This document shows positions 42,064 through 50,731 of a stretch of 64,000 nt of DNA, piece after piece. The notes under the pieces were generated by a model that searched no databases, was not told the DNA's origin, and saw only the letters and a program-made list of their open reading frames with translations. The translations under genes and the position numbers were made by a program. The DNA is taken from assembly GCA_016713235.1 (NCBI GenBank), contig JADJPN010000002.1:434001-498000 (forward strand), written 5' to 3'. Every line of letters starts with the position of its first letter. The stretch's first letter is position 1. The DNA is from Hyphomicrobiales bacterium (GTDB taxonomy: Bacteria > Pseudomonadota > Alphaproteobacteria > Rhizobiales > Xanthobacteraceae).

Positions 42064-42408
42064 ATGAAAAAGTACGTTCTTGCGAATATTGCGATGGCCT
42101 GCGCTTTCGCGCTGGCGCTTCCTTTTCTCTCACCGAAAGCCGTCTCGCAGGGCGCGCCAAAGGCCCCGCCGGTGGTCCCTTCCAGTTCTTCGCCGAACTC
42201 CGGTTCTTCTTTCTGGGGTGGCTATGTCGGCTTCGGTGTCGCTTGCTCGGCGCTCTATCCGATCGGCGCGACGCTCGTTCTCAATCGCGAGTTGACCCCC
42301 AGAGAAGCAATTTCGGGAATCGTGGGTTGCTGGACGTTCGGTATCGGCGGCATCCTGGTCCATCAGACGTGGGACCCGCGCTGGAACAGACTCTACGGGC
42401 GTCCCTGA
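42064..42408 (+). CDS. Hypothetical exported or membrane protein, 114 aa
   Basis: Unrecognised. MKKYVLANIAMACAFALALPF is a signal peptide or first helix, followed by a Pro/Ser-rich linker (APPVVPSSSSPNSGSS) and a hydrophobic Gly-rich hairpin (GYVGFGVACSALYPIGATLVL and ISGIVGCWTFGIGGILV). This resembles small glycine-zipper-type envelope proteins. ATG 42064 with GAGGGT upstream is preferred to an ATG at 42037. Confidence 0.65.
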   Translation: MKKYVLANIAMACAFALALPFLSPKAVSQGAPKAPPVVPSSSSPNSGSSFWGGYVGFGVACSALYPIGATLVLNRELTPREAISGIVGCWTFGIGGILVHQTWDPRWNRLYGRP

Positions 42409-42434
42409 CGGCTCTTCGGTCTGAAAGCGGACCG

Positions 42435-43514
42435 CTACTGCTTCGTCTGTGATTGTTGCGGCGTTTGCGCCTGATTGTCCGCGCGCGCCAGCACTTCGAC
42501 TTCGCGGTCGCGGCCTGCCAGCACTTTGAAATTCGCCTGATAGGTTTTGCCGTCGTGGCGTGCGACCACGACATATTCGCCGTCGGCAAGCACGATCGAC
42601 GGGAAGGCGCCGATGAACTCCTTGATGGAGTCGCCGCCGGGCGTCAGCACCGACCAGGAAGTATTGGCGAGCGCTTCGCCGCCCGCGGCATGTACGAGAC
42701 GGAGCGTGATCTGTGCCGCGCGATGATGCACGATTGCGTCGGTGAGACGGCCTGCTTCGATGCGGACGTCGGCCGTGATCGTTGAATTGCCTTCGCCGTA
42801 GGTGGACTGCACATAATAAGTGCCAGCGGGCAGCAGCACGAGATCGCCGGGCACGACGCCGCGCACGACCGGCGGGCGCTCGTTGCGCATGGCGCCTTTT
42901 TTCTTGCCGTCGCTGCGCTGAAGGAAGTTTCCTTCGTAGACGTCGAAGCGCAGTTTTGCCGGCGCGATGGCCGCATCCGCGACGCGGCCCTGTAATCGCA
43001 ATCCGCCGGCGGCGACCACCAGCGTTTCGCGCCGGTTTTCGGTGACGTCAACGCGACGCGTGAAACTCGCGAGCCCGTAAGCGACATGCACGACATATTT
43101 TCCGGGCGGCAGAGAAAAGGTCGGCGAGGCATCTTGCGACTCGCTCACCATGAACAGCGGCTGCGCGGCGCCGGGGCGTTCGACGAAAATACGCCAGTGC
43201 AGGGCGCGCGTCACATTCTGCCCTTCGGCGGAATAGCGCGCAGCAAGGTTCAGCGAATAACGCAGCGGTGCGTTCGCAGGCGGCGGCGTTTCCTTGGCGG
43301 CCGGGCGCTGTGGCGCTGGCTGCTGCTGTGGTGCCGGGGCAGCAGGCGCAAGCGGAACGGGCGGGTTCTGGGGCTGCGGCGGGTTCGGAATGTTGCCGGG
43401 CGGCGTCGGTGGCGGGTTCGGACCCTGAAACCACTGCGCCGAGGACGTACCTGCGCCTAAAGCCAAGACCAGCAAGGCCACAAGCGGAGCGCGGAAGCGG
43501 GATAAGCACGTCAT
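42435..43514 (-). CDS. Hypothetical secreted protein with Pro-rich linker, 359 aa
   Basis: A signal peptide (LVALLVLALGAGTSSA) is followed by about 60 residues dominated by Pro, Ala and Gln (PPPTPPGNIPNPPQPQNPP, PAPQQQPAPQRPAAK), then about 270 residues predicted as beta-rich domains. Several PPGKYVVHVAYG, PAGTYYVQSTYGEGN and DGEYVVVARHDG segments repeat at roughly 80-residue spacing, each like a carboxypeptidase-regulatory or PEGA-type beta-sandwich ending. It is probably anchored or transits the periplasm. No catalytic motif. Confidence 0.75.
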   Translation of the reverse strand: MTCLSRFRAPLVALLVLALGAGTSSAQWFQGPNPPPTPPGNIPNPPQPQNPPVPLAPAAPAPQQQPAPQRPAAKETPPPANAPLRYSLNLAARYSAEGQNVTRALHWRIFVERPGAAQPLFMVSESQDASPTFSLPPGKYVVHVAYGLASFTRRVDVTENRRETLVVAAGGLRLQGRVADAAIAPAKLRFDVYEGNFLQRSDGKKKGAMRNERPPVVRGVVPGDLVLLPAGTYYVQSTYGEGNSTITADVRIEAGRLTDAIVHHRAAQITLRLVHAAGGEALANTSWSVLTPGGDSIKEFIGAFPSIVLADGEYVVVARHDGKTYQANFKVLAGRDREVEVLARADNQAQTPQQSQTKQ

Positions 43515-43638
43515 GGCGGTTGTTTTAGTCCTGAAGCCTCTGAATGCAAGCCGGGAGGGCGGGCCTTGCCCGGCTCATCGTTGGAGAGTGTGGTGACCCA
43601 TGCTACCGCTCCCCGGCTTTTTCGAGACCGGAATCCAG

Positions 43639-44202
43639 ATGTCCAACGCTCTAGAACTCCTAAAGACCCGCGCTTCGCCAAAGGCGGCGGACCTTGTTCC
43701 GCCCGGGCCAAACGAGGCGCAGCTCAACGAGATTCTCACGATCGCAGCTCGCGTGCCCGATCATGGCAAGATGGTGCCCTGGCGCTTCATCGTGCATCCG
43801 CACGAAACCCGCGCGCCGCTCGTCGAAAAACTTATTGCCAACTTCCGTGCCGGCAAGCCGAACGCGAACGATGCGGAAGCCGAGAAACAACGGCTTCGTT
43901 TCACCAACAGTCCCTTGATCGTGACGGTCGTTTCGAAGACTTCGCCAAATCCGAAAGTGCCGGACATCGAGCAGCTTCTTTCCGCGGGTGCCGCCAGCAT
44001 GAATTTGCTGAACGCTGCGCACGCGCTGGGCTTCGGCGCGAACTGGCTCACCGGCTGGGCGGCGTTCGACAAGTCGAGCAAGGAATTGTTCGGTCTTGCC
44101 GACAACGAGCAGATCGTCGGTTTCATTCATATCGGCACAGCGAAGGGCGAAGTGTTTCAGCGGCCACGGCCCGATCTCTCGCAGATCGTGAGCAAGCGCT
44201 GA
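43639..44202 (+). CDS. Nitroreductase family protein (YdjA-like)
   Basis: A 187-residue FMN-dependent reductase. ARVPDHGKMVPWRFIV is the short-form (YdjA type) flavin-binding motif; GAASMNLLNAAHALGFGANWLTGW and FIHIGTAKGE are the other two. Substrate unknown; usually NAD(P)H-dependent dimers in the cytosol. ATG 43639 (MSNALELL) is the family start. The stop overlaps the start of the flavin reductase gene, a plausible two-component flavin pair. Confidence 0.9.
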   Translation: MSNALELLKTRASPKAADLVPPGPNEAQLNEILTIAARVPDHGKMVPWRFIVHPHETRAPLVEKLIANFRAGKPNANDAEAEKQRLRFTNSPLIVTVVSKTSPNPKVPDIEQLLSAGAASMNLLNAAHALGFGANWLTGWAAFDKSSKELFGLADNEQIVGFIHIGTAKGEVFQRPRPDLSQIVSKR

Positions 44203-44810
44203 TGTTCTACGAGCCGCTCAAGCGCAACCACGGCCTGCCGCACGATCCGTTCAAGGCCATCGTTGCGCCGCGCCCGATCGGCTGGATCAGTTCGGTGGAC
44301 AAGCAGGGCAACGTGAATCTTGCGCCCTACAGCTTCTTCAACGGGGTCGCGAGTTTCCCGCCGATGGTGATGTTCGCGAGCGAAGGCTTCAAGGATTCTG
44401 TCGCGAACATCGGCGAGACCATGGAGTTCGTCTGCAATCTCGCGACCTGGGATTTGCGCGACGCGATGAACAGGACTTCGGCAAGCGTGCCGCACGAAGT
44501 CAACGAATTCGAGCTTGCGGGACTGACGCCCGCGCCTTCGAAGCTGGTTGTGCCGCCGCGTGTTGCGGAAGCGCCGTGTGCGCTGGAATGCAAGGCGACC
44601 CAGATCGTGCAGATGAAGGGGCAGGACGGCAGACCGCGCGATAATTATGCCGTGTTCGGCGAAGTCGTCGGCATTCACATCGACGAGCAATACATCAAGA
44701 ACGGTATTCTTGACTCGGCCGCGATGAAGCCGATCGCGCGTCTCGGCTATCGCGATTATTCGGTCGTGACCGATCTGTTCCAGATGACGCGGCCGGACGA
44801 GCGGCGCTAG
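44202..44810 (+). CDS. Flavin reductase family protein
   Basis: A 202-residue FMN-binding split-barrel protein of the flavin reductase-like (FRP) family. APRPIGWISSVDKQGNVNLAPYSFFN is the hallmark FMN-binding segment, followed by ESFKD-like EGFKDSVANI and ETMEFVCNLA. May supply reduced flavin or act on a small organic substrate. Its ATG shares one base with the nitroreductase stop (TGATG), indicating co-translation. Confidence 0.92.
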   Translation: MFYEPLKRNHGLPHDPFKAIVAPRPIGWISSVDKQGNVNLAPYSFFNGVASFPPMVMFASEGFKDSVANIGETMEFVCNLATWDLRDAMNRTSASVPHEVNEFELAGLTPAPSKLVVPPRVAEAPCALECKATQIVQMKGQDGRPRDNYAVFGEVVGIHIDEQYIKNGILDSAAMKPIARLGYRDYSVVTDLFQMTRPDERR

Positions 44811-44900
44811 CGTCCGGCGTTAACGCTCAGCGAGGGCAAGCTTTGCACCCAGCAAAGCGAAGGCGCCTGTGGATGTGCACCGCGCGCAAGCTGGCTCTTG

Positions 44901-45770
44901 TTACTTCGCAATGCGCGCGAGCAACCGCTGCGCGCGTTTCAGATGCGGCTGGTCGTACATCTGACCGTCGAGCGAAATTACCCCGGCGTTGCCCGCGGTC
45001 TCGAACGCAGCGATCAGGCGTTGCGCTTTGGCGATTTCCTCCGTGCTCGGCGTATAAATCTCGTTGATCACCGGCACTTGATCCGGATGGATCGCCATCT
45101 TGCCGGTGAAGCCGTCGCGGCGGCCTTCGCGCGTTTCGCGCTTCAAGCCTTCGGCGTCACGAAAGTTCGGATAGATCGTATCGATCGGTGCCACCTCGGC
45201 GGCGACCGCCGCGAAGAGGCATTGCGCGCGAGCGAGGCGGAAGGGATCGGTGTAGTCGCCTCTCTCGTTACGGTTGGTTTCCGCGCCGAGATCGGCGGCG
45301 AGATCTTCCGCGCCCCATGTCATGCCGTCGAGGCGTTTGCTCGATCCGCGATAGTTGTGAAGTCCGAACAGCGCCTGTGCGCTTTCGGTCACCAGCACCA
45401 GGATGCGGGTCGAGCCTTCGTTAATGTCGTGCAGCGCTTCGCGCGCGGTGAGCTTGGCGTCCAGATGGGTGACGTCTCCGCCGTGACGGCTTTTCGGAAA
45501 CAGAATTCCGTCCGGACGCGCGGCGATCACGATGTCGAGATCGGCGTCCGTCATGCCGGTATCGAGCGCGTTAACGCGCACGAAAAGGCGAGGGCGTTCT
45601 TTCTTTCCGATGTTCGCGTTCAGATATTCGGACACGATCTCGCGCGCTTTCGGTTTATTATCGATCGCTACCGAATCTTCGAGATCGAGCAGGAGCGCAT
45701 CGGCGCCGCTGGCCAACCCTTTTTCGAGTTTGCGCGGCGCGTCACCGGGAACGAAAAGAAGGGAACGCAT
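44901..45770 (-). CDS. CoA ester lyase (HpcH/HpaI aldolase, CitE-like)
   Basis: A 289-residue TIM-barrel lyase of the CitE/malyl-CoA lyase family. RSLLFVPGDAPRKLEKGLAS and LLLDLEDSVAIDNK (metal-binding Glu-Asp), RPRLFVRVN and GKMAIHPDQVPVINE are diagnostic. Possible substrates are (3S)-malyl-CoA, beta-methylmalyl-CoA or citramalyl-CoA. The ATG 45770 overlaps the stop of the broken MaoC dehydratase, and the pair resembles hydratase/lyase couples that interconvert mesaconyl- and methylmalyl-type CoA esters. Confidence 0.9.
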   Translation of the reverse strand: MRSLLFVPGDAPRKLEKGLASGADALLLDLEDSVAIDNKPKAREIVSEYLNANIGKKERPRLFVRVNALDTGMTDADLDIVIAARPDGILFPKSRHGGDVTHLDAKLTAREALHDINEGSTRILVLVTESAQALFGLHNYRGSSKRLDGMTWGAEDLAADLGAETNRNERGDYTDPFRLARAQCLFAAVAAEVAPIDTIYPNFRDAEGLKRETREGRRDGFTGKMAIHPDQVPVINEIYTPSTEEIAKAQRLIAAFETAGNAGVISLDGQMYDQPHLKRAQRLLARIAK

Positions 45771-46184
45771 CAGACATTGATCTTTCGTTTGAGCATGAAG
45801 GCCTGCCGCTTGCACTCGGCGACGAGTTTGCCGTCCTGATTATAGGTGCGGTGGTGGAAGTCCACGATTCCTACGGGTATGGAAACTTCACGTCGGTCAT
45901 GCCGAGATTCGCGATCGTGGTGCCGACCGTGGTGTCGTTGACCGAAATCCCGATCATCAGCCCGAGCGTGAACAGCGAGTTCATGAGCGGCTGGCCCCAC
46001 TGGGTCTCCTTCTCGCAGAACTCGCGGTCGATATGGAGCGGCTGGGGGTTCAGCGTCATGTTCGAGAACAACATGTTGTCCATCTGCGTGACCGTCCGCC
46101 GCAGCCGGTGCTCGATCAGGGTGCCGGCCTGAAAGTCCTCGAAATACATGCCACCGCGGGGTGGCGGGCTGCCTCGGATGCCAT
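45770..46184 (-). pseudogene. MaoC-type dehydratase with internal deletion and frame breaks
   Basis: Hot-dog-fold MaoC dehydratase in pieces. From ATG 46184 (with GGGAGAG upstream) the frame gives MASEAARHPAVA; one base is lost before MYFEDFQAGTLIEHRLRRT near 46150. The main frame then runs through DNMLFSNMTLNPQPLHIDR (the catalytic Asn/Asp-His region) to LGMTDVKFPYP and stops; the C-terminus GIVDFHHRTYNQDGKLVAECKRQA is in another frame. The conserved VFHGDT...ESKS segment of about 25-30 codons between them is absent, so there is a real deletion near 45872 as well as a shift. TGA overlaps the CoA-lyase ATG. Confidence 0.82.
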
Positions 46185-46292
46185 CGTTTCTCTCCCGGAT
46201 TCCGTCGTTAAGATTCCGTTTACCATAAGACGCCAAGTTCGAAGCTGGTCTTTCGGCGGTGCGAATCGCAGAAGATTGGGGACCTCGCGATC

Positions 46293-47309
46293 ATGTTTCT
46301 GGACTCGCTGTTTAACTCGGGTGAGCGCGTAACAGCAGCCATCCGTTTGGCGAGCCAGCAAACCGGCATTTCCTTCGACTATCTCCTGAAGACGGCGCAC
46401 CGCGAATCCGCGCTGAACCCGACGGCGCAAGCGACGACCTCGTCCGCGCGCGGGCTATTCCAGTTCATCGAGACGACTTGGCTCCAGACCGTGAAAGAAG
46501 ACGGCCCGGCATTCGGGTTGCAAGCGCAGGCGAACCAGATCGAGAAGACGGCCGGCGGCAATTACGTCGTCCGCGATCCGATGGTTCGCGCGGAAATTCT
46601 GAAGCTGCGCGACAATCCGGAAATCGCCTCGGCCATGGCGGCGGCATTCTCGAAGCGCAACGCGAGCGAAATCCAGAGCGTGATCGGGCGTCAGCCGACC
46701 GAGGGCGAGCTTTACATCGCGCATTTCCTGGGCGCGAGCGGCGCGAAGCGTTTCCTTTCGCTTCGCGCGGCCAATCCGAACGCATCCGCCGTGGCCGCAT
46801 TTCCGGAAGCGGCGCGTGCGAACAAATCGATCTTCTATAATTCAAACGGCCCGCGCAGCATCGAAGAGACCTATCGTGCGCTGGTTTCCAAGCACGATAA
46901 TATCCGCAATACCGCGCCCGCGACGGCTGTTGCGAACCTTCAGATCGCCAATCCGCCGGCGGCAACTGAAGACAGTTCACCAATTCCGAACCTTCTGAAC
47001 CGGATCGCTGCGATCTTCTCGCCGCGCAAGGCGCCGGCCGCCAATGCGATTGCGCCGGCGAGGCAGCCGAACGTTTCGATGGCTACGGCGTTCGCTCCAA
47101 TAGTCACACCGATGACGCGGACAATCACCGCGCAGGCGCCCACGCCGATTACGCCGCCGCAGACTGTCGCCGCCGCGAACCCGCCGGCCGCGCAGAATGA
47201 TGCGCCGATTTTCCGCGGCCTATTCCAGAACGACACCACCGCGCCGATCTCGCAGGACGTCCGCTCGTTGTGGGGCGGCGTCAATCCGTTCCTGCGCCGC
47301 ACGACCTGA
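46293..47309 (+). CDS. Lytic transglycosylase (SLT) domain-containing protein
   Basis: A 338-residue protein with an N-terminal lysozyme-like fold: YLLKTAHRESALNPTAQATT holds the catalytic Glu, SSARGLFQFIETTW the second SLT motif, and GELYIAHFLGASGAKRFLSL the third. It cleaves peptidoglycan glycan strands. No signal peptide is seen at the N-terminus, so secretion would be through another route (flagellar or similar) or the start is elsewhere. The C-terminal 150 residues are Ala/Pro/Thr-rich and low-complexity. Confidence 0.87.
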   Translation: MFLDSLFNSGERVTAAIRLASQQTGISFDYLLKTAHRESALNPTAQATTSSARGLFQFIETTWLQTVKEDGPAFGLQAQANQIEKTAGGNYVVRDPMVRAEILKLRDNPEIASAMAAAFSKRNASEIQSVIGRQPTEGELYIAHFLGASGAKRFLSLRAANPNASAVAAFPEAARANKSIFYNSNGPRSIEETYRALVSKHDNIRNTAPATAVANLQIANPPAATEDSSPIPNLLNRIAAIFSPRKAPAANAIAPARQPNVSMATAFAPIVTPMTRTITAQAPTPITPPQTVAAANPPAAQNDAPIFRGLFQNDTTAPISQDVRSLWGGVNPFLRRTT

Positions 47310-47405
47310 CAGCGCTCCACTCCTTAACGAAACCTGAAAATTCTGGGTGAACGCTTTATTAAGCGCGCACACCTAGGCTTCGCGTAACAATTTCGCGAGG
47401 CCGGG

Positions 47406-48545
47406 ATGATCGTTCGTCAGTTTCTCAAGTGGATCCAGACCGCGCCTCCGGGCGAGCGGGCCGACGCGACCAGCGCTTTAGCAAGAGCGTATCTCTACGC
47501 CGACCTGTCGAGCGGCGATCGCATGGCGGCGGAAGCTGCGATGACGGTTTTGCTGGACGATCCGTCGCCGCAGGTGCGCCGTTCGCTCGCGGAGGCGATT
47601 GCAACTTCCGAATACGCGCCGCGCACGGTGCTGATCGGCTTGTGTCAGGATCAACTCGATATCGCGGAAATTATCGTCGAGCGCTCGCCCGCGCTGCTCG
47701 ATGTCGAACTCGTCGATCTTGCTGCAACCGGGAAGGAACGCCTCCAGATCGCGATCGCTTCGCGCGAAATGCTTTCTCGCTCCGTCGCGGCCGCGGTTGC
47801 CGAAGTCGGCTCCGCCGCTGCCTGTCTCGCTCTTCTCGAAAACCCGGCCGCCTATCTCACCGGTGCTACGCTTTCGCGGATCGCGGAAAGATACGGCCAT
47901 CTTGCCGTCGTGCGCGACGATCTGCTTTCGCGCGACGATCTGCCGACGGAAACACGTCAAGCGCTGGTCGCCACGCTCGCTGACACGCTCGCGCGTTTCG
48001 TCACGCATAAAGAATGGCTGCCGGAAGACCGCGCGAAATCCGTTGCGCGCGAAGCGTGCGACCGCGCAACCGTCGCGATTGCAGCCGGGCAGACACCGGA
48101 GCAGGTGGCAGCACTCGTGCGCCATCTTGCCAATAGCGGACAGCTTACGGGTGCGCTGCTTTTGCGTGCGCTGCTTTCGGGGAATACGCGCTTTCTCGTC
48201 GATGCGCTTTCCGAGCTCTCGGGTCTTTCGCCGTCGCGCATTTCTTCGGTACTGGGCGACCGCTCGGGTCACGGCTTCCGTGCATTGTTCGAGCGTGCGG
48301 GCCTGCCGCAAGGCGCGTTCGGCGCATTCCGCGCAGCCATCGAAGTCGTGCACGAGATGGGATTCTCCGGCGCGCCGGGCTATTCCGCGCTCGGGCGCGG
48401 CATGGTCGAGCAGGTGATCGCGCGCTACGCGCCGGAATCTTTCGGCGAGCTCGACGAGCTTTATGCTCTTTTGCGCCGTTTCGCGGCGGAAGCCGCGCGT
48501 GACGAAGCGCGGCACTTCACGGCCGATCTCGTCGCCGCGGCGTAA
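47406..48545 (+). CDS. DUF2336 domain-containing protein
   Basis: A 379-residue all-alpha, HEAT-like repeat protein. DUF2336 is found in alphaproteobacteria and often accompanies motility or two-component genes; no activity is known. Family-like segments include the N-terminal RADATSALARAYLYADLS, VLLDDPSPQVRRSLAEAI and YAPRTVLIGLCQDQ. The protein ends just before a convergent Hpt gene and follows the lytic transglycosylase with a 96-bp promoter-sized gap. Confidence 0.85.
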   Translation: MIVRQFLKWIQTAPPGERADATSALARAYLYADLSSGDRMAAEAAMTVLLDDPSPQVRRSLAEAIATSEYAPRTVLIGLCQDQLDIAEIIVERSPALLDVELVDLAATGKERLQIAIASREMLSRSVAAAVAEVGSAAACLALLENPAAYLTGATLSRIAERYGHLAVVRDDLLSRDDLPTETRQALVATLADTLARFVTHKEWLPEDRAKSVAREACDRATVAIAAGQTPEQVAALVRHLANSGQLTGALLLRALLSGNTRFLVDALSELSGLSPSRISSVLGDRSGHGFRALFERAGLPQGAFGAFRAAIEVVHEMGFSGAPGYSALGRGMVEQVIARYAPESFGELDELYALLRRFAAEAARDEARHFTADLVAAA

Positions 48546-48551
48546 TCCCGG

Positions 48552-49181
48552 TTAGTTGCGCTTGAGCGAGATCTTGGGCGAGATCTTGGGCGGGACCTTG
48601 GGCAGGACGAGGCGGGGAGCCGCGTCGCCAGCGATTTTCGCGTAGCCTTCTTTCAGCTCCGCCGCGAGAAATGTCTCGGTCATGATGGAGAGGCGCTCGG
48701 CCAGCTCCACGCCGTAGGGGTTGCTCACATCCTTCACATCCTCGCGTACCACCGCGCGGATTGCATCGACATGATGATCAATCAAATTGCGCGGGAGCCG
48801 CGCCGGCTCGGGCACATGCTTGAGCAGGCGGCAGAGGCTGGTCGCGATGCGTTCGGCGAGCGGAAAACCGAGCGTGGTTGCGCCGCCCTTGATGTCGTGC
48901 GCCGGCATGAACAGAGCATCGACGGTCGCGCGGGTAAGCCCTTGCTCGTGAATTATCTTGCGCGCGGTATCGATGCGCTGACATTCCATGTTCATCCACT
49001 CGGGAAACTGGCTCCGGATTTCGTCCAGTGCGTTTTCGGCCCGGTCGATGGCGCTCATATCGATTTGCGTCGAACCGCGCGCATGCGTGACAACCTGCTT
49101 CAGCTTGTGCTGGGGCACGATGACGGAATGATCGTCGAAGTGTTTCTCTGGCGGGTTTGCGTCTTGCATCTGCTCGGCCAT
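48552..49181 (-). CDS. Hpt-type phosphotransfer protein
   Basis: A 209-residue protein with a histidine phosphotransfer four-helix domain. The phospho-accepting His is in LFMPAHDIKGGATTLGF (about residue 94). The C-terminal tail PKVPPKISPKISLKRN contains short KISPK-like repeats. It would pass phosphoryl groups between a hybrid kinase and a receiver. The receiver gene lies 29 bp upstream on the same strand, so the two are likely partners. Confidence 0.85.
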   Translation of the reverse strand: MAEQMQDANPPEKHFDDHSVIVPQHKLKQVVTHARGSTQIDMSAIDRAENALDEIRSQFPEWMNMECQRIDTARKIIHEQGLTRATVDALFMPAHDIKGGATTLGFPLAERIATSLCRLLKHVPEPARLPRNLIDHHVDAIRAVVREDVKDVSNPYGVELAERLSIMTETFLAAELKEGYAKIAGDAAPRLVLPKVPPKISPKISLKRN

Positions 49182-49210
49182 AATTTGGCTTTCCTGAATT
49201 CCATTCGGGC

Positions 49211-49813
49211 TTACGCGGCCGTGTCGGGACGCTGGGCCGCGGTAGCCGTTTCCGCCTGTTTGCGCTGTTGTTGCTGTTGCAGGCGGTTGTCGATCGGAGC
49301 GACTTCGATGATTTCCGCATCCTCCGTGCCTTTGCGGCGTTCGGGGCCGGTATATTTGGTGTTGGTGGTGCGGCGCCGATCGGGGCCGAAATAGTCTTTG
49401 GTCCGAATGAAGGGACGCGGGGCGAGCACGACGCTCAAGATTCGCTCGTACAGCGATTTCGCGGCGACAGGCTTCGTGAGAAATTCGGTGACCCCGGCAT
49501 CGCGCGCTTCGATCACGCAGCGCTTTTCGGAATGGCCGGAGAGCATGATGATCGGCACGAAGCGGGTGACTGGCGAATTCGAGCCGCGGACGGTTTTCGT
49601 GAACTCGATGCCGTCATAGAGCGGCATGGCCCAGTCGGTGATGACGATGTCGGGCTTCAGCGCGGTGAAAGCTTCGAGACCGGCGGCGCCGTCTTCAGCT
49701 TCGAAGATTTCGCGGGAGCCGAAACCATGCAAGAGCTGGCGGACGATGCGCCGCATATGGGCGTTATCGTCGATGATCAGAAATTTCAGTCGGTTGAAGT
49801 CGATCCGGATCAT
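49211..49813 (-). CDS. CheY-like response regulator
   Basis: A 200-residue receiver protein without a recognisable output domain. Acidic pocket in FLIIDDNAHMRRIV (residues about 14-15), phospho-Asp in DIVITDWAMPLYDG (about residue 56), Thr/Ser in IIMLSGHSE and Lys in EFLTKPVAAKSL. The C-terminal 70 residues are basic and Gln-rich (FGPDRRRTTNTKYTGPERRK, QQQQQRKQ), with two DRRR/ERRK motifs. The downstream Hpt gene is the likely phosphorelay partner. Confidence 0.92.
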   Translation of the reverse strand: MIRIDFNRLKFLIIDDNAHMRRIVRQLLHGFGSREIFEAEDGAAGLEAFTALKPDIVITDWAMPLYDGIEFTKTVRGSNSPVTRFVPIIMLSGHSEKRCVIEARDAGVTEFLTKPVAAKSLYERILSVVLAPRPFIRTKDYFGPDRRRTTNTKYTGPERRKGTEDAEIIEVAPIDNRLQQQQQRKQAETATAAQRPDTAA

Positions 49814-49923
49814 GGCGCGCCTGGCTCCGGGGCCTTCAAAGGCCTAGGCCGGGGGGCCGAACGCGGATACCGGGCCAATTAGCGCCCGGCAGACTTAATA
49901 TTCGGTTGAAATCCCGTTTTCGG

Positions 49924-50700
49924 CTAATAGCCGAATTGCTCGTTCAGGATGCGCTCGTCGAGGCTGTGGCCGGGGTCGAACAGCATTTCGACCGTGGAGT
50001 GCATGTCCATGCGCGCGCCGACCCGGACCACGGAGCGGACCTCGAAATGGTCCGCAACCGCGCTCACCGGGCGCTTGTCCTGCTCGAGGATCTCGATCTC
50101 GATCTCGGCACGGTCCGGCACCAGTGCGCCGCGCCAACGGCGGGGACGGAACGGGCTGATCGGTGTGATCGCGAGGAACGGGGCCGCAAGCGGCAGGATC
50201 GGCCCATGTGCGGAAAGGTTATAGGCGGTCGAGCCGACCGGGGTCGCGACCAGCACGCCGTCACAGATCAGTTCTTCCATCCGGACTTTGCCGTCGACGT
50301 GAAGGCGGAGTTTCGCGGCCTGATAGGACTGCCGCAGCAGCGAGACCTCATTCAGTGCCGGCGCGCGATGGACTTTGCCCGAAGCGTCGGTGGCTTCCAT
50401 CATCAACGGATGGATTTTGCTGCTCTGGGCGACGGCCAGCCGCTCGCGCAGGCCGTCCTCGCCAAACTCGTTCATCAGAAAACCGATGGTGCCGCGATGC
50501 ATGCCGTAGATTGGTGTGCCGGAGTCGCGGAACGTGTGCAGCATCTGAAGCATGAAGCCGTCGCCGCCGAGCGCGACCACGACATTGGCTTCAGCGGGCG
50601 CCGCGTCGCCATAGAGATCGGCGAGCCGCTCGCGCGCGGCCATCGCGTCTGGCGCGTTACTCGCGACGAAAGCGATCTTGTCGTAGCGTGAGGCGGTCAT
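49924..50700 (-). CDS. nadK: NAD kinase
   Basis: A 258-residue ATP-NAD kinase making NADP. VVVALGGDGFMLQMLH holds the GGDG motif, GTIGFLMNEFGE and ALNEVSLLRQ the NE/D motif, and LVATPVGSTAYNLSAHGP the third conserved segment. ATG 50700 (MTASRYDKIAFV) is the family-like start. Cytosolic. It faces away from cutA. Confidence 0.95.
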   Translation of the reverse strand: MTASRYDKIAFVASNAPDAMAARERLADLYGDAAPAEANVVVALGGDGFMLQMLHTFRDSGTPIYGMHRGTIGFLMNEFGEDGLRERLAVAQSSKIHPLMMEATDASGKVHRAPALNEVSLLRQSYQAAKLRLHVDGKVRMEELICDGVLVATPVGSTAYNLSAHGPILPLAAPFLAITPISPFRPRRWRGALVPDRAEIEIEILEQDKRPVSAVADHFEVRSVVRVGARMDMHSTVEMLFDPGHSLDERILNEQFGY

Positions 50701-50731
50701 CGGTACGCTATTTTGCAAAAGGAGTGCGGCA

